From Paenibacillus profundus (GTDB taxonomy: Bacteria; Bacillota; Bacilli; Paenibacillales; Paenibacillaceae): a stretch of DNA of 64,000 nucleotides. The first letter of the stretch is position 1, and the number at the start of each line of letters is the position of its first letter. Position numbers and translations under genes: made by a program. Below, piece after piece: positions 9,356 to 19,162 of the stretch. The stretch covers positions 86,828 to 150,827 of the forward strand of contig NZ_JAJNBZ010000012.1 of NCBI RefSeq assembly GCF_021369635.1, in the 5' to 3' direction. The notes below the pieces were generated by a model. It did no database searches. It saw only the letters and a list, made by a program, of their open reading frames with translations, and had not been told where the DNA came from.

Positions 9356-10246
9356 TTATGCCCGTCCAGCCGCGATATCGCGAACAAGCGGCACGAACCA
9401 ATCCGTCACGTTACGGAATGCAAATCCGTGCTGCTGCGCTTTCGTCGTGTCCATGAACCAGCTGTCCGCCGTGCCGAATGGAGACTTATGCCCATCGTCC
9501 AACTCGGACGTATCAGAAATCACGTGCGCCTGCTGTCCGACTGCTTCTTCGACGGTAGTGACGATTTCCCGCAGCGACAGCTCTCCTGTCGAGCATGCGT
9601 TCACCGGCCCTTCCACAGCGTTGTCCTTCAGCCAGGCCAGGAATTCCGCCGCTTCGTCAGAGCTGATGAATGACAGCTTCGCCTCCAGATAAGGAATGCC
9701 GATTGGCTTATCTTGCCGCACATGCTCAACATGAAAATGAAGACGCTTCGTGTAATCATCCGCTCCAAGCACGATCGGAAAACGGACCGTACAGACCGGA
9801 AACGAGGCTTTCTGCAATAGCACCGCTTCCGCGCAGCGCTTTCCTTCCTTGTAGCTGTGCTCAGATTGTTCCTCCAACTGGATTGGGTACATATAGGGGT
9901 TGAAATCCGATTCACTTCTTCGCTCTGGACCGAACTCGTAGACTGATAAGCTGGACGTCAATATGTATCGTTGTACCCTGCCGGCGAAGATGGCGCAAGC
10001 TTCCTCCGCTTCTTGCGGCGTGAAGCAGATATTGTCGTACACAACATCCCATTCGGCTGATCCGATAGCGGACTCGAACGCCACGGAATCGGTGCGGTCC
10101 ACCGTAATCCGCTTCACCGCATTCCCGAACGAATCCGCAGTCTTCCCTCTTGTTGCTATCGTCACGTCTGCGCCTTGCCGCAGCAACGCCTCTACCAGCT
10201 TTTTACCGAAAAAGCGAGTTCCCCCTAAAACTAACACTTTGTTCAT
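9356..10246 (-). CDS. NAD-dependent epimerase/dehydratase (extended SDR family)
   Basis: A 296-residue Rossmann-fold protein. The nucleotide site is the N-terminal VLGGTRFFGKKL (GxxxxxG type), followed by a TRGK loop that could favour NADP. A TSSLSVYEFG segment holds the catalytic Ser/Tyr region. Start is set at 10246, where GGAGGC is well placed; the longer frame to 10444 has no such support. Close relatives are annotated as epimerases or isoflavone-reductase-like proteins with unknown sugar or small-molecule substrate. It stands alone and transcribes towards an unannotated gap. Confidence 0.85.
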   Translation of the reverse strand: MNKVLVLGGTRFFGKKLVEALLRQGADVTIATRGKTADSFGNAVKRITVDRTDSVAFESAIGSAEWDVVYDNICFTPQEAEEACAIFAGRVQRYILTSSLSVYEFGPERRSESDFNPYMYPIQLEEQSEHSYKEGKRCAEAVLLQKASFPVCTVRFPIVLGADDYTKRLHFHVEHVRQDKPIGIPYLEAKLSFISSDEAAEFLAWLKDNAVEGPVNACSTGELSLREIVTTVEEAVGQQAHVISDTSELDDGHKSPFGTADSWFMDTTKAQQHGFAFRNVTDWFVPLVRDIAAGRA

Positions 10247-10777
10247 GAAAATCTGCCTCCTTCGTTCTTTTGATTGATTCGTTCTTTCCACATTATAAAG
10301 CACCGGAACCTTCGGCACAGCTAGCAAGTTCAAGCTTCCCCCGCCCATGTATTGACGACTCCATATATGCAGACATGATACTGGATGAATCGGCTTCGGA
10401 CAGGGCGTGTCTTCTGCCACATTAATTGTCCGGCATCTCTTCATGTTGTAGTATTATAAGGTATTCCATCATAATGTTCATCTGCTATATACGCTAGCTG
10501 AAACCGCATCGATGTATTGTTTTCCAAAGTCATAACAGCCAGCATGTCCAGCCTATAACGATACGTTGCCAAGACTTCTCTCCATTCTCCCTCTCGTTCA
10601 GAAGGGGTATCCATAGGATGAAGTTAACTTTGATATACATGTCTACAGTAATCTTGCTCCTCAGACAATGCGGCAGCATTACCGTTCGATCACACGTCTT
10701 GCGCCTGAGACAGGCGGGAATCGTTGGTATTGACCTGACCCAAGGGGAGAATGATTGGAACGCGTTCAACTAATTTA
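10247..10777. other. intergenic region without supported gene
   Basis: The region is about 530 bases long. A minus-strand frame (10530..10769) has neither ribosome site nor recognisable sequence. The region borders the repeat copy at 10778. Confidence 0.4.
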
Positions 10778-10919
10778 GACTGTGTTTCATCCAATGGATT
10801 TGGCAATTAGCCAGCGATTGCTGAGCAATAAGCAAGAAAGCATTGGAGCGCAAGGGATAATTCCAATGAAGCATCGCATTAAGAGGATTATATGCTGTTT
10901 TAGCTGCACAAAATCCAAT
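10778..10919 (+). repeat. dispersed inverted-repeat element, copy A
   Basis: Shares the order GTTTCATCCAATGGAT ... ATTCCAATGAA ... TGCACAAAATCCAATC with two other copies (16279..16410 and 33506..33637, both opposite in orientation). When translated, all copies give related spurious peptides (for example CTKSN). It has no coding function that I can see and looks like a small non-autonomous element. Confidence 0.6.
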
Positions 10920-11059
10920 CGGATGAGTATCATCCAGATTTTAAGTCAAATTATATCGCTAAGAATCCCCCTCATGTTAGTTAGCTTGCGCCTTGGGGTG
11001 TGGGTGCTTCAAAATATTGAATATGTTAATGTCGATTCTATAGAAAAAAGGTGAGGCTC

Positions 11060-13126
11060 TTGCTGCAATCATTAAAGGCTATTCACTCCTACAGACAAGG
11101 TGAAACCGCACTGCTGGAGGAGAACCGCTGGTTGGAATACATCGTGACGGCCGAGGAGCGGATTGTCAATCTCGAACGAATTCAATCGCTGCGGCAGCTC
11201 GCGAATTCCAACCCGGTGCTTGACTATGTAGAACGGACACTGCAAGAGTTGGCACGCATGCCGTTGTCCTTCTGGATTAAGGAAACAGTGGAAACGGTGC
11301 TGAAATGGTCAGAGGCCGCCAAGGGCGGGACCGTGCGCCAGCGGATCGTCTGGCAGGAACAGGGCGTGTCGCTGTTCGCCCATAACGTCGGCTCCGCTCA
11401 GATCTATAAGCAGCACGTTGCTGATAACAGCCATGAACGCTGCCAGCTTACGCACACGCTTATTTATACGCATGGACTTATCGGACAATATTTGCGCGGA
11501 GAAGTGCCTTTAATCGAAAACGCTCCCTTATTTCAATTGGTGAAGCAGGGTATCGTATCGTCCCGGGAGCTGCGGGATCTGCTTCTGCCGCTGAATCGCT
11601 GCGTCATTGCCGCGGTCTCGCCCGAATTGTGGAATTCGCTGAAGAGCCGGGTCGAGGACGTTGTCGATCAGATCGTGACAGGCCAATTCGATAACGCCTT
11701 CTCCTTGCAGGAACGGTTCCGTCACTTGCGGGAGCTGTCTGTCCGCAGCGGCGAAAACGTGGAGGCCGAGCTGGCGAAGCTGGAAATCCAACCGCATATT
11801 ATGACCGCGCTCCGTGCATTGAATGACAAAACCTTATGGTTCGTCGAAGCGGCCTTACATGAGTTTTCGTTCGAAGAATTCATCAAAATCTTCCTCATGA
11901 CCTTAGCTGCTCCGCAGACGGAGCATGTGCGCCATATCAGCTTCGAGCGGTTGATGAACAGCATGTATTATGATTTCAAAGGCCGGAAGAAAATAAATGT
12001 TTACAAAAAACGGATGATCGAAAAGGCATTGCGGGAACTCACTTATGAAGATATCAGGAACCATCGCACGCCGGATAGTCCGCATCTGACCTTCCATATT
12101 GATCATCTTGATGAAGCACGGGACAGTATGTATGTAAACTTCGAATTCTCTGCCGCCGCGGAAAAGTTGATCGATTTCTGTATCGAAGCCGAGAAGACGC
12201 CGCTCTATGAGAAAGCGATTCTGATGCTGTTCGACTTGTTCGAATTGCGGCGCGACGCATACGATCGGTTCCATAATGAAGAGGATTATTTGTCCGATAT
12301 GAACCGGTCTGCGGATTATAAGCAAGTTATTCTCGATTATGTGACCGGAGTCGGCGTCATCGATATCGGCCCTGGCGGAGGGATCATGCTCGACTTGATT
12401 GAGGACCGCCTGCCCGGCACACAGGCGATTGGAATCGATATTTCACAAAATGTCATCGAGACGCTTGAGCGCAGGAAGCAGCGTGAGAACCGGAGCTGGC
12501 GCGTCATGAAGGGCGATGCGCTTAACCTTAAGCAATATGTCGAGCCGGGGAGCATCGATACGATCATCTTCTCGTCCATCCTGCATGAGCTGTACTCCTA
12601 TATCGAATATGAAGGAAGAAGCTTCAACCATGACACCGTTGCGGCCGCCCTCCGGAGCGCATTCGATGTCCTTCCGCCGGGCGGCCGCATCATTATCCGC
12701 GACGGGATTATGAGCGAGCCTGCGGATCAGAAGCGGATCATCGCGTTCCGCAAGGAAGACGGCATGTCGTGGCTGGAGCGGTACGCCAAAGATTTCGCCG
12801 GAAGAAAGATTCGATATGAGCGTTTGTCGCCGCACGAAGTGTTGATGCCGGTAAATGACGCCATGGAGTTCCTGTATACTTACACTTGGGGACCTGAAGC
12901 GTATGTCCACGAAGTCCAAGAGCAATTCGGTTATTTCACGCCGTCGCAATATGAGAATTTCATCGTGAAGACATTGGGCGCTCGCGCTGTCATCATCAAG
13001 TGCGATCATTACTTGCAGGACGGCTACACAGAGGCGCTTGCGCCGAAAACGTCCTTCATGAACGAACGTAGAGAGCCGGTGCCATTTCCCGACAGCACCT
13101 GTCTCATCGTCATCGAGAAGCAATAA
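11060..13126 (+). CDS. class I SAM-dependent methyltransferase with long unknown N-terminal domain
   Basis: A protein of about 688 residues. The C-terminal third has the SAM-binding motif I VIDIGPGGGIMLDL, an acidic motif II (AIGIDIS) and a motif IV region (IDTIIFSSILHELYSY). The first 400 residues are mostly helical, with no family I can name. The TTG at 11060 is preferred because AAAAGGTGAGG stands just upstream; a GTG at 11051 lies inside that ribosome site. It is single-gene, followed by a shared terminator. The acceptor substrate is unknown; the size suggests a two-domain enzyme, perhaps acting on a large or nucleic-acid-linked substrate (inference). Confidence 0.8.
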   Translation: MLQSLKAIHSYRQGETALLEENRWLEYIVTAEERIVNLERIQSLRQLANSNPVLDYVERTLQELARMPLSFWIKETVETVLKWSEAAKGGTVRQRIVWQEQGVSLFAHNVGSAQIYKQHVADNSHERCQLTHTLIYTHGLIGQYLRGEVPLIENAPLFQLVKQGIVSSRELRDLLLPLNRCVIAAVSPELWNSLKSRVEDVVDQIVTGQFDNAFSLQERFRHLRELSVRSGENVEAELAKLEIQPHIMTALRALNDKTLWFVEAALHEFSFEEFIKIFLMTLAAPQTEHVRHISFERLMNSMYYDFKGRKKINVYKKRMIEKALRELTYEDIRNHRTPDSPHLTFHIDHLDEARDSMYVNFEFSAAAEKLIDFCIEAEKTPLYEKAILMLFDLFELRRDAYDRFHNEEDYLSDMNRSADYKQVILDYVTGVGVIDIGPGGGIMLDLIEDRLPGTQAIGIDISQNVIETLERRKQRENRSWRVMKGDALNLKQYVEPGSIDTIIFSSILHELYSYIEYEGRSFNHDTVAAALRSAFDVLPPGGRIIIRDGIMSEPADQKRIIAFRKEDGMSWLERYAKDFAGRKIRYERLSPHEVLMPVNDAMEFLYTYTWGPEAYVHEVQEQFGYFTPSQYENFIVKTLGARAVIIKCDHYLQDGYTEALAPKTSFMNERREPVPFPDSTCLIVIEKQ

Positions 13127-13147
13127 CGGCAATCGCAAAGCCAAAAC

Positions 13148-13178
13148 AGAAGGCCGGTCAATTAAAGACCGGCCTTGA
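13148..13178. terminator. bidirectional terminator
   Basis: AAGGCCGGTC-loop-GACCGGCCTT between the convergent methyltransferase and SDR genes; a strong 10-bp stem. Confidence 0.8.
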
Positions 13179-13191
13179 TTCGTATCGTACG

Positions 13192-14061
13192 TTAAAATCC
13201 TTGCTCGGCTGCGTATTTGCCCCAATGCGGACGGCCGCCGTCGGCATCGGTGAACCCGTATTCATCCGATAAGCCCCACGTGCTGAACGACTGCCCCGAC
13301 TTGTCCATCCGATCCGGGTCGGCCGCCAACGCCGCTACAGCTCTCCCGATATAGGTTGGCGTCTCCGACATCAAGAAGTGCGGCTCTTGCTTCCCTGCCT
13401 CTCTCCAATTATCCTCGCTAACCCCGAAATGTTCGAGCATCGCTTCTGAGCGCAGAAACCCGGGGGTAACAGCGACTGCCGCAACCCCGTGTGGACGCAG
13501 GTCTTCTGCCATCGCCGCAGCCAGATGGATCGCCGATACCTTGGCAAGGCTGTAGTACATGTTGCCCCGGTACCGATAATCCGTGCCGTCTGTAATCTCG
13601 ATGATAAGCCCTTGCCGTCGTGCAACCATAAGCGGCGCTCCGTAATAGCTCGTCATCACGTGCGATTGAACCGCCCGCTGCTGCATGAGCAAGCCGTTCG
13701 CAAGTGAGTGCTCCCAGAAGCCTTTGCCCCATTCCGTCAGAGGATCTCCTCCCCACACATCGTTCACCAATATATCGAGCTGCCCGTTCTGTTCTTCTTT
13801 TATCCGTTCAAAAAGCGCCTTTACTTCCTCCTCCACCGTATGATCCACGCGTACAGGAATCCCCTTTCCCCCGTTCGCCGTCACCATTTCGGCCGTATCT
13901 TCAATCGTTTCGCTCCTCCCCATGCTGGAGAGTTGTCCGCGTACACTGCGGCCCGTGCAATAGACCGTCGCACCCGCTTCTCCCAGCATGGCAGCGATTC
14001 CCCGTCCTGCCCCACGGGTCGCTCCAGCGACAACGGCAACTTGATTGCGCAATGGCATCAT
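13192..14061 (-). CDS. SDR family oxidoreductase
   Basis: A 289-residue short-chain dehydrogenase. The cofactor motif is AGATRGAGRGIA (TGxxxGxG type) and the N-terminal loop CTGRS favours NADP. The active site keeps YYSLAK (YxxxK), while the usual Ser precedes it in a variant ITDGTDYRYRG stretch. AAGGAGGG precedes tandem ATGs. The C-terminal WGLSDEYGFTDADG is characteristic of a Gram-positive and actinobacterial subgroup annotated only as SDR oxidoreductase. Substrate is unknown. Confidence 0.88.
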   Translation of the reverse strand: MMPLRNQVAVVAGATRGAGRGIAAMLGEAGATVYCTGRSVRGQLSSMGRSETIEDTAEMVTANGGKGIPVRVDHTVEEEVKALFERIKEEQNGQLDILVNDVWGGDPLTEWGKGFWEHSLANGLLMQQRAVQSHVMTSYYGAPLMVARRQGLIIEITDGTDYRYRGNMYYSLAKVSAIHLAAAMAEDLRPHGVAAVAVTPGFLRSEAMLEHFGVSEDNWREAGKQEPHFLMSETPTYIGRAVAALAADPDRMDKSGQSFSTWGLSDEYGFTDADGGRPHWGKYAAEQGF

Positions 14062-14157
14062 CCTTGCCCTCCTTATCTCATTTGACTACTGTTTTAGATT
14101 ATCAGAAGATATATGACAACTACTGTCATATTGGTCGTGGCCGGATAAAATTATCAA

Positions 14158-14203
14158 ATAACCCGCAGGGGCACTTTTTCAAAGTATCCATCCTACGGGT
14201 TAC
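14158..14203. other. long imperfect hairpin
   Basis: AACCCG at one end and CGGGTT at the other, with an inner ACTTT/AAAGT pair, form a hairpin of about 45 bases upstream of the SDR gene. It may be a terminator or a leader structure. Confidence 0.4.
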
Positions 14204-14358
14204 AGTTTGTTGTCAGTTGCTTATTTTCGACCAATACCACTTATGATAGCCTTAGATTATGAGGAGTTAACATTAACGTATAACACTGTAAAACGAAAGG
14301 AACAGTGTAGTACAATAAGTTCATTGTTGCAGAATGAGAAGAAGAGTGGGGTTCACGA

Positions 14359-15000
14359 ATGATGAAGTTAAGGGAATATCTAAATATAAATTTTCCAGGA
14401 CTTATTTTGAAACCAAGCCTTTATAATCAATGGGATAAAGGCATTCACTTTGAACTTGGAAAAGGAATGTATCAAATTAAGGATGATGGTAAGCTTAATC
14501 TTAAAATGTTTGACCGAGTATATAGCCAGGCATTGTCTCTTTTTAACAGTCTTTTTTCTGAACAAGATGAAATTTTCCTTGTTACAAATGTTTATCAGCG
14601 AAAAGCTTATAAAAACAGAGTAAATCGATTAAAAGTCTACAACCGCTACATAAAAGATAAAGATTTAAAATTTCATTTAAAGCAGGAGACTTTGCCATAT
14701 ATGTTCGACGACGAAGAAGAAGCTGATGACTATTATACTACTCAGTATTTCTTAAAGTGCAGCAAACGAGATTTACGATACCCCATGCTAATTAAAGCAA
14801 TTTGTAATCAAGATTTTCCTTTGAAACCCAAATTAGGCAGGGAAAACGGTTCATATTATCCAGATGTATTTTTCATAAATGCCACAAAAAATCTAATCTT
14901 TTTTATTTATGATGATAGAGGATGTGAAGTCATTTCAACTAATAGAGAAACCATACTCCCATCATATGAAAAGTACAACAATACAAATCCCAATATTTAG
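14359..15000 (+). CDS. DUF3885 domain protein
   Basis: A 213-residue cytoplasmic protein. The sequence FNSLFSEQDEIFLVTNVYQ and the C-terminal YPDVFFINATKNLIFFIYDDRGCEVI match the DUF3885 family found in Bacillales. Function is not known; relatives sit among immunity-like or housekeeping orphan genes. It is distinctly richer in A+T than the flanking genes, suggesting acquisition by transfer. A weak ribosome site (AAGAGTGGGG) precedes the ATG. Confidence 0.75.
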   Translation: MMKLREYLNINFPGLILKPSLYNQWDKGIHFELGKGMYQIKDDGKLNLKMFDRVYSQALSLFNSLFSEQDEIFLVTNVYQRKAYKNRVNRLKVYNRYIKDKDLKFHLKQETLPYMFDDEEEADDYYTTQYFLKCSKRDLRYPMLIKAICNQDFPLKPKLGRENGSYYPDVFFINATKNLIFFIYDDRGCEVISTNRETILPSYEKYNNTNPNI

Positions 15001-15058
15001 TAGTTTTACTTCCTTGCTCGCAACGGCAGCTCCGTAGTGCGGACCGCCGGAGCTGGAC

Positions 15059-15264
15059 TGGACCGCGGGGAGCCACGGCAAGATGACATCCCGCAAGCTT
15101 GCTTAGCGGCTGGAAGTGTCGGAACGGACTATATTTCGCGATATGGAGGCATTAAGCGCGGCGGAATGCCTGTCTATACCAATCGAGACTCCACTGGTGG
15201 ATGGGCATCGCAAAGCTCGACGGGTAAGGCGGAAGCGATCCTCGCAAGGTACGACAGGCTGTAG
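15059..15264 (+). pseudogene. WYL/YafY-type transcription regulator, N-terminal remnant
   Basis: The DNA-binding helix-turn-helix is recognisable: MTSRKLA, an in-frame TAG at 15104, then RLEVSERTIFRDMEALSAA, after which a lost G near 15163 shifts the frame to GGMPVYTNRDSTGGWA. These segments in order are the HTH_11 domain of the DeoR-like YafY regulators. The effector-binding WYL domain is missing. This is therefore a dead remnant with a nonsense codon, a frameshift and a large 3' deletion. Confidence 0.75.
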
Positions 15265-15279
15265 ACGCATGTTAGTCAT

Positions 15280-16170
15280 CTATGCTTGAGCCGTCATTGG
15301 GAAGCGGATTCCAGCCGGAAGAGATACATGATCTGTCTTCACGAACAGTGTATCCGGTTGATCCCATTCGTATGATAAAGGACGGATGTCATCGAAGTCC
15401 GGGGTAAAGTGGAAGATGACCCTGTATTCCCCCTCAGCGGCGAAATGATTGGCCAAATGATGAAGCCACTCATCCAATGAGAGCTTCCGCTCGGCAACGA
15501 CATCGTACACATGGAGATCTTGTTCTCTGCGTTCCGCAATGACGACGGCATCGCAGTCGTCTATATAATAAATGTGATCACTAAAAATATTCATGCAGTA
15601 CCACAGCAATATTGACTCTGCGTGAACCACTCCGCAGCGGCGGGACACCGGGATGCGAGCCGCTGCCTTCTGCACGATTAACTCCCACTCGGCAGCCTCG
15701 TCGATATTCAGCTTGCGTGCCGCGTTCCGGCCTGTCTTACCAAGCAAATAACGCACGTAATAAGAAGTTTCCCGCATTGGAGCGAATCCGAACTTGGGAT
15801 AAAATTGCAGCACATCTGGATTCGCGAATAAATAGATGAAATCATACTCCTGCTCATGGTCGGACAATATTTTCTCCAACAGCTGCCTTGACAACCCGAG
15901 ATTACGGGCATCTGGATGGGTCATGACCGTACCGATCTGGAGCGCCTTGTACGGCATGCCCTCTAACATATAATCCATATGGGTCACGGAAGCATTGGCA
16001 ACGATGTCGCGCCCATCATGGAAGGAGTAACAGACATAGCGATCATCCCAGCAGCCTCTCGCATACCATGCTTCAAAATCAATGCCGAACACGGAATGCG
16101 CCAAACGGTTGAAGCTCCGTCTATATTCCGTAATATGTTTATAATTATGAATAAAGGTGTACTGAATCAT
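15280..16170 (-). CDS. GNAT family N-acetyltransferase with C-terminal extension
   Basis: A 296-residue protein. An N-terminal GNAT domain carries TVMTHPDARNLGLSRQLLEK (acetyl-CoA loop) and FYPKFGF. The C-terminal 130 residues are a second domain common to a Bacillales group of two-domain acetyltransferases. The ATG at 16170 has GAGGAGA at ideal spacing. The longer frame to 16440 runs into repeat copy B and is not coding. Substrate is unknown. Confidence 0.85.
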   Translation of the reverse strand: MIQYTFIHNYKHITEYRRSFNRLAHSVFGIDFEAWYARGCWDDRYVCYSFHDGRDIVANASVTHMDYMLEGMPYKALQIGTVMTHPDARNLGLSRQLLEKILSDHEQEYDFIYLFANPDVLQFYPKFGFAPMRETSYYVRYLLGKTGRNAARKLNIDEAAEWELIVQKAAARIPVSRRCGVVHAESILLWYCMNIFSDHIYYIDDCDAVVIAERREQDLHVYDVVAERKLSLDEWLHHLANHFAAEGEYRVIFHFTPDFDDIRPLSYEWDQPDTLFVKTDHVSLPAGIRFPMTAQA

Positions 16171-16278
16171 TTTAAGCTTCTCCTCATCAGTATAATAGAT
16201 TGCAGATTCATTCCGAACGCTTCCACAGAATCGGTGACAAATCGGTTCAACCCCATAAAACCCTTTGTCTCGTCTTGC

Positions 16279-16410
16279 ATTGGATTTTGTACAGTGGAAC
16301 ATCATACATACCGCTATTGCGGTAAGATCCGTTGGATTTTGTACAGCGGAACGGCACTCGTTCGGCAGTAGGTGCTGAAAAATAGCCAGATCCACTGGAC
16401 AAAATGCAGT
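16279..16410 (-). repeat. dispersed inverted-repeat element, copy B
   Basis: It is 132 bp long, bounded by ATTGGATTTTGTACAGTGGA and its inverted counterpart TCCACTGGACAAAATGCAGT, with a further internal copy of the end. It has the same length as copy C (33506..33637), and flanking similarity continues about 60 bases beyond the 16410 end (TTTTCCAACG). Confidence 0.7.
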
Positions 16411-16673
16411 CTGCATGCTGTTAGACCACACAATCCGCACATTTCACTGTACGTTTTCCAACGGAGCTTGCTTTCACCTCGGAAAACAATGCGATTCAAC
16501 TTGTATAACAAAAACAAGCTTACTTACTTTGAATATCTTTCAGCAAGAAATGAAAGAAAATCTCCGAATTCTTGAGAACCAGTGCTATCACTTAGTTATT
16601 GCATGGTCATCAAGCGCACCTGTAAAGAAGCTTCCTCCAAGTACAGTAAAAGAAGAAACCATTTAGACTGTCC
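16411..16673. other. intergenic, no supported gene
   Basis: A short plus-strand frame ending at 16666 (MKENLRILENQ...) is open but has no ribosome site and no recognised family. Otherwise only repeat-flanking sequence is seen. Confidence 0.35.
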
Positions 16674-17741
16674 TTAGCGCTTATAACGCTCTATCATCTG
16701 AACGAGCCTGTTAGTCGAGCCGATTGCATCAGAAGACAGCATATTGTTCACATAATCGTTCCGCTTCTCATGCAGATCGTTGATTTTATGTACAAAAGCT
16801 TCCGTCCGTACTTCGGCATCATCCAGCACCTCGCAAAATCCCCGATCAGCAAAAGACCTCGCATTCAATATTTGATCGCCCCGGCTCGAGCCTTTCGGCA
16901 GCGGAACCAGCAGCATCGGTTTCCGCAAAGACAAGAACTCGAAGATGGAGTTGGAACCCGCACGGGATATGACCACGTCAGCCATGGCCATAAGATGCGG
17001 CAGCTCTTCATTCACGAATTCGAATTGCTTATAGCCTGCATCATTAATCGAATCGTCCAATTGTCCCTTGCCGGAAATATGCACGACGTGGAATTTCTTC
17101 AGCAATGCGGGCAGGTTGTCTCTGACAGCCTGATTGACACTCTTCGCGCCTAAGCTGCCGCCCATAATGAACAGCACGGGCTTCCCCTTAGCAAAGCGAC
17201 AAATCGCACGGCCTGTGCCTGCATCGCCCTCTAACAGCTCCTCTCGGACGATGGCGCCTACATATTCCGCCTTTTCGATCGTAACATGCTCACATGTCTC
17301 TGGGAACGTTGTGCAGACTTTGGTCGAGAACGGTATGGCGATACGATTCGCCAAGCCGGGAGTGATATCCGATTCGTGGATGATGACAGGCACCTTGCGC
17401 ATCCGGCCCGCAACTACGACCGGAACGGAGACGAATCCTCCCTTCGAGAAGATGACATTAGGCTTAAGCTGCTTCATTTTTGCGTACGCTTCGAAGGAGC
17501 CCTTTACTACCTTGAAGGGATCTTTGACATTGTTCCAGTCCGCATAGCGTCTCAGCTTGCCGGTCGAGATAGCGTGATATTGCACCTGTTCGAACGTTGA
17601 GATGATCTGCTTCTCAATCCCGTCAATCGAGCCGAAGTAATGAATGTCCCAGTTTCCGTCCAGCAGCTTTGGTATGAGCGCAGCATTGACAGTGACATGG
17701 CCAGCAGAACCTCCTCCGGTCAACACAATGGTCTTTTTCAT
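16674..17741 (-). CDS. murG: MurG-like UDP-GlcNAc transferase
   Basis: Undecaprenyl-PP-MurNAc-pentapeptide GlcNAc transferase family, 355 residues, GT28 fold. The N-terminal [11 protein letters not shown] is the glycine-rich lipid-substrate loop, followed by [12 protein letters not shown] and HESD. The C-terminal nucleotide domain has [13 protein letters not shown] and the [12 protein letters not shown] signature. It would transfer GlcNAc to lipid I on the inner membrane face. It is isolated here rather than in a cell-division/mur cluster, so it may be a second copy, as known in some Bacillus, possibly with a special wall or sporulation use (inference). Confidence 0.85.
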   Translation of the reverse strand: MKKTIVLTGGGSAGHVTVNAALIPKLLDGNWDIHYFGSIDGIEKQIISTFEQVQYHAISTGKLRRYADWNNVKDPFKVVKGSFEAYAKMKQLKPNVIFSKGGFVSVPVVVAGRMRKVPVIIHESDITPGLANRIAIPFSTKVCTTFPETCEHVTIEKAEYVGAIVREELLEGDAGTGRAICRFAKGKPVLFIMGGSLGAKSVNQAVRDNLPALLKKFHVVHISGKGQLDDSINDAGYKQFEFVNEELPHLMAMADVVISRAGSNSIFEFLSLRKPMLLVPLPKGSSRGDQILNARSFADRGFCEVLDDAEVRTEAFVHKINDLHEKRNDYVNNMLSSDAIGSTNRLVQMIERYKR

Positions 17742-17751
17742 AGTTGCTTAT

Positions 17752-17907
17752 CACCAACCTGTAACTTGTTGTCCGTCTATGTAATAATGGATGTGCTGTT
17801 GATATACCTTGTTCATCCGTAAAGGATTCCTCCACATACGGTTTATCTTCTTCATCGTATTCCACAAAGTCCCAGAATGGCAAGTAGAATGAATATTCTA
17901 TCATCAT
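17752..17907 (-). CDS. possible small protein upstream of murG
   Basis: An open frame starting MMIEYSFYLPFWDFVEYDEEDKPYVEE, preceded by GAGG, runs into the murG start in another frame. Its acidic, aromatic composition looks protein-like, but there is no homologue I can name and it may be a truncated gene. The true 3' end is uncertain. Confidence 0.25.
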
Positions 17908-18065
17908 GATAACCTCATTCTTTTTTTGTTGATTTCGTCGTTTCTCCAGCTGTAGTCAGCAGATTACCGAAAAGGCAGGGAAAGAGCAGGCTCCGTGTCA
18001 CCCACGAGATGTCTGCTCTTCCCTCTTTATGATAACTATGAATCAAGCCGAACGGATCCTGAGCC

Positions 18066-18542
18066 CTATTTTCGCAGCAACTTTGATTTTTTGAACAATA
18101 AATCCTCGAAGACCGGTCTTTGTACGGTACTTATATCCTTAATTTCAATTTGTTCCAACGCTTGAAATTGCAATGATAATGACTCATTGCTATTGTCTTG
18201 GTACATCAACGTTTTTCCGTCATCAGCAAGCTTCCCGTTTAGATCCACTTGGGCGTTGAACAGGAACATGACGAACACGACTTCATTGCCGTCCGGATAT
18301 GTATATTGCATGCGTTCCCCGCTGTATATCGAGTACAGCTCGTGTTGCTCCACGAAGAGGCCTGTTTCCTCGTAAATTTCCCGAATCATCGTCTCTTCAA
18401 TCGCTTCTCCTGGCTCCATCCCGCCTCCAGGAAGCCCCCAATTCCCATAATCCGAGCGCTTTTGCATCAGAATCCTGCCTCGATGATCACGAATGATGGC
18501 CCCTGCAGTCACGATGATTTTGCTTTTTTTCAATGCTTCCAC
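18066..18542 (-). CDS. Nudix hydrolase
   Basis: A 158-residue Nudix protein. The catalytic box is intact: GGGMEPGEAIEETMIREIYEETGL fits Gx5Ex7REUxEExGU. The preceding strand RILMQKRSDYGNWGLP is typical of MutT-like pyrophosphohydrolases that act on nucleoside diphosphate derivatives. A second Nudix gene lies just upstream in the same direction. Substrate is not determinable. Confidence 0.88.
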   Translation of the reverse strand: MEALKKSKIIVTAGAIIRDHRGRILMQKRSDYGNWGLPGGGMEPGEAIEETMIREIYEETGLFVEQHELYSIYSGERMQYTYPDGNEVVFVMFLFNAQVDLNGKLADDGKTLMYQDNSNESLSLQFQALEQIEIKDISTVQRPVFEDLLFKKSKLLRK

Positions 18543-18617
18543 CCTTTATTCTATGTAATAATAGCCCTATGTTCCCATATTCAAATCATTCAACACGTCC
18601 AGCAAGACGCTGGCATA

Positions 18618-19157
18618 TTATTGGACAGTCACTCGATTGAATCTCAGCTCTCGCAATAATTCGTCCCGCTGCTCCACTTCATTCGAAATCCGTTCACTTT
18701 CGGCGTGCACAATCCGTCCGTTGCGGAAGTCGCAAAAATGCTCGTAGCAATGATCATCTTTCAAGAGCAAAGGTAAAAAATGAACGATATTCGTAGCGAC
18801 GCCGACGTTATCCCGATGTATAATCCAGTCTATATCCTTCCAGTCTAGTATGCCTTCTTCCGTCTTCAATGGAGTTGCGTATTCAAAATGGTCATCGACC
18901 TCTGCAAAGTATAAGTACATTCCGCCTGCTCTGGTCTGCTCCACGGTCCAGGTCACGATGCCCTTGAAGCGGAGTTCTTCGCCCAACTGAATGCCTGTCT
19001 CCTCCTTCACTTCACGAAGAATTGATTCTCTCGCTGTCTCGTCTGGTTCCAATTTTCCACCGACACCGTTCCATGCCCCCATCCAAGCTGGGGCTTCGCG
19101 GTTCAAGAGCAGGATGTCGTTCTTTCTTTTAATAAAGCATATCGTATATGTAAGCAT
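18618..19157 (-). CDS. Nudix hydrolase (MutT/8-oxo-dGTPase-like)
   Basis: A 179-residue Nudix hydrolase. It begins LTYTICFIKRKNDILLLNRE with the box GGKLEPDETARESILREVKEE. The family cleans oxidised nucleotides or related pyrophosphates. The ATG at 19157 follows AGGTGA at good spacing; a GTG three codons earlier overlaps that site. Its ribosome site overlaps the end of a tiny upstream gene (19163..19303), so translation is probably coupled. Confidence 0.88.
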   Translation of the reverse strand: MLTYTICFIKRKNDILLLNREAPAWMGAWNGVGGKLEPDETARESILREVKEETGIQLGEELRFKGIVTWTVEQTRAGGMYLYFAEVDDHFEYATPLKTEEGILDWKDIDWIIHRDNVGVATNIVHFLPLLLKDDHCYEHFCDFRNGRIVHAESERISNEVEQRDELLRELRFNRVTVQ

Positions 19158-19162
19158 GATGT

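Noticed and set aside
10530..10769. 79-codon minus-strand frame
   Set aside because: No ribosome site, no recognisable motif, adjacent to the repeat element.
16314..16517. frame sharing the peptide FVQWI with 33595..33789
   Set aside because: The similarity is caused by the dispersed repeat DNA, not by a protein family.
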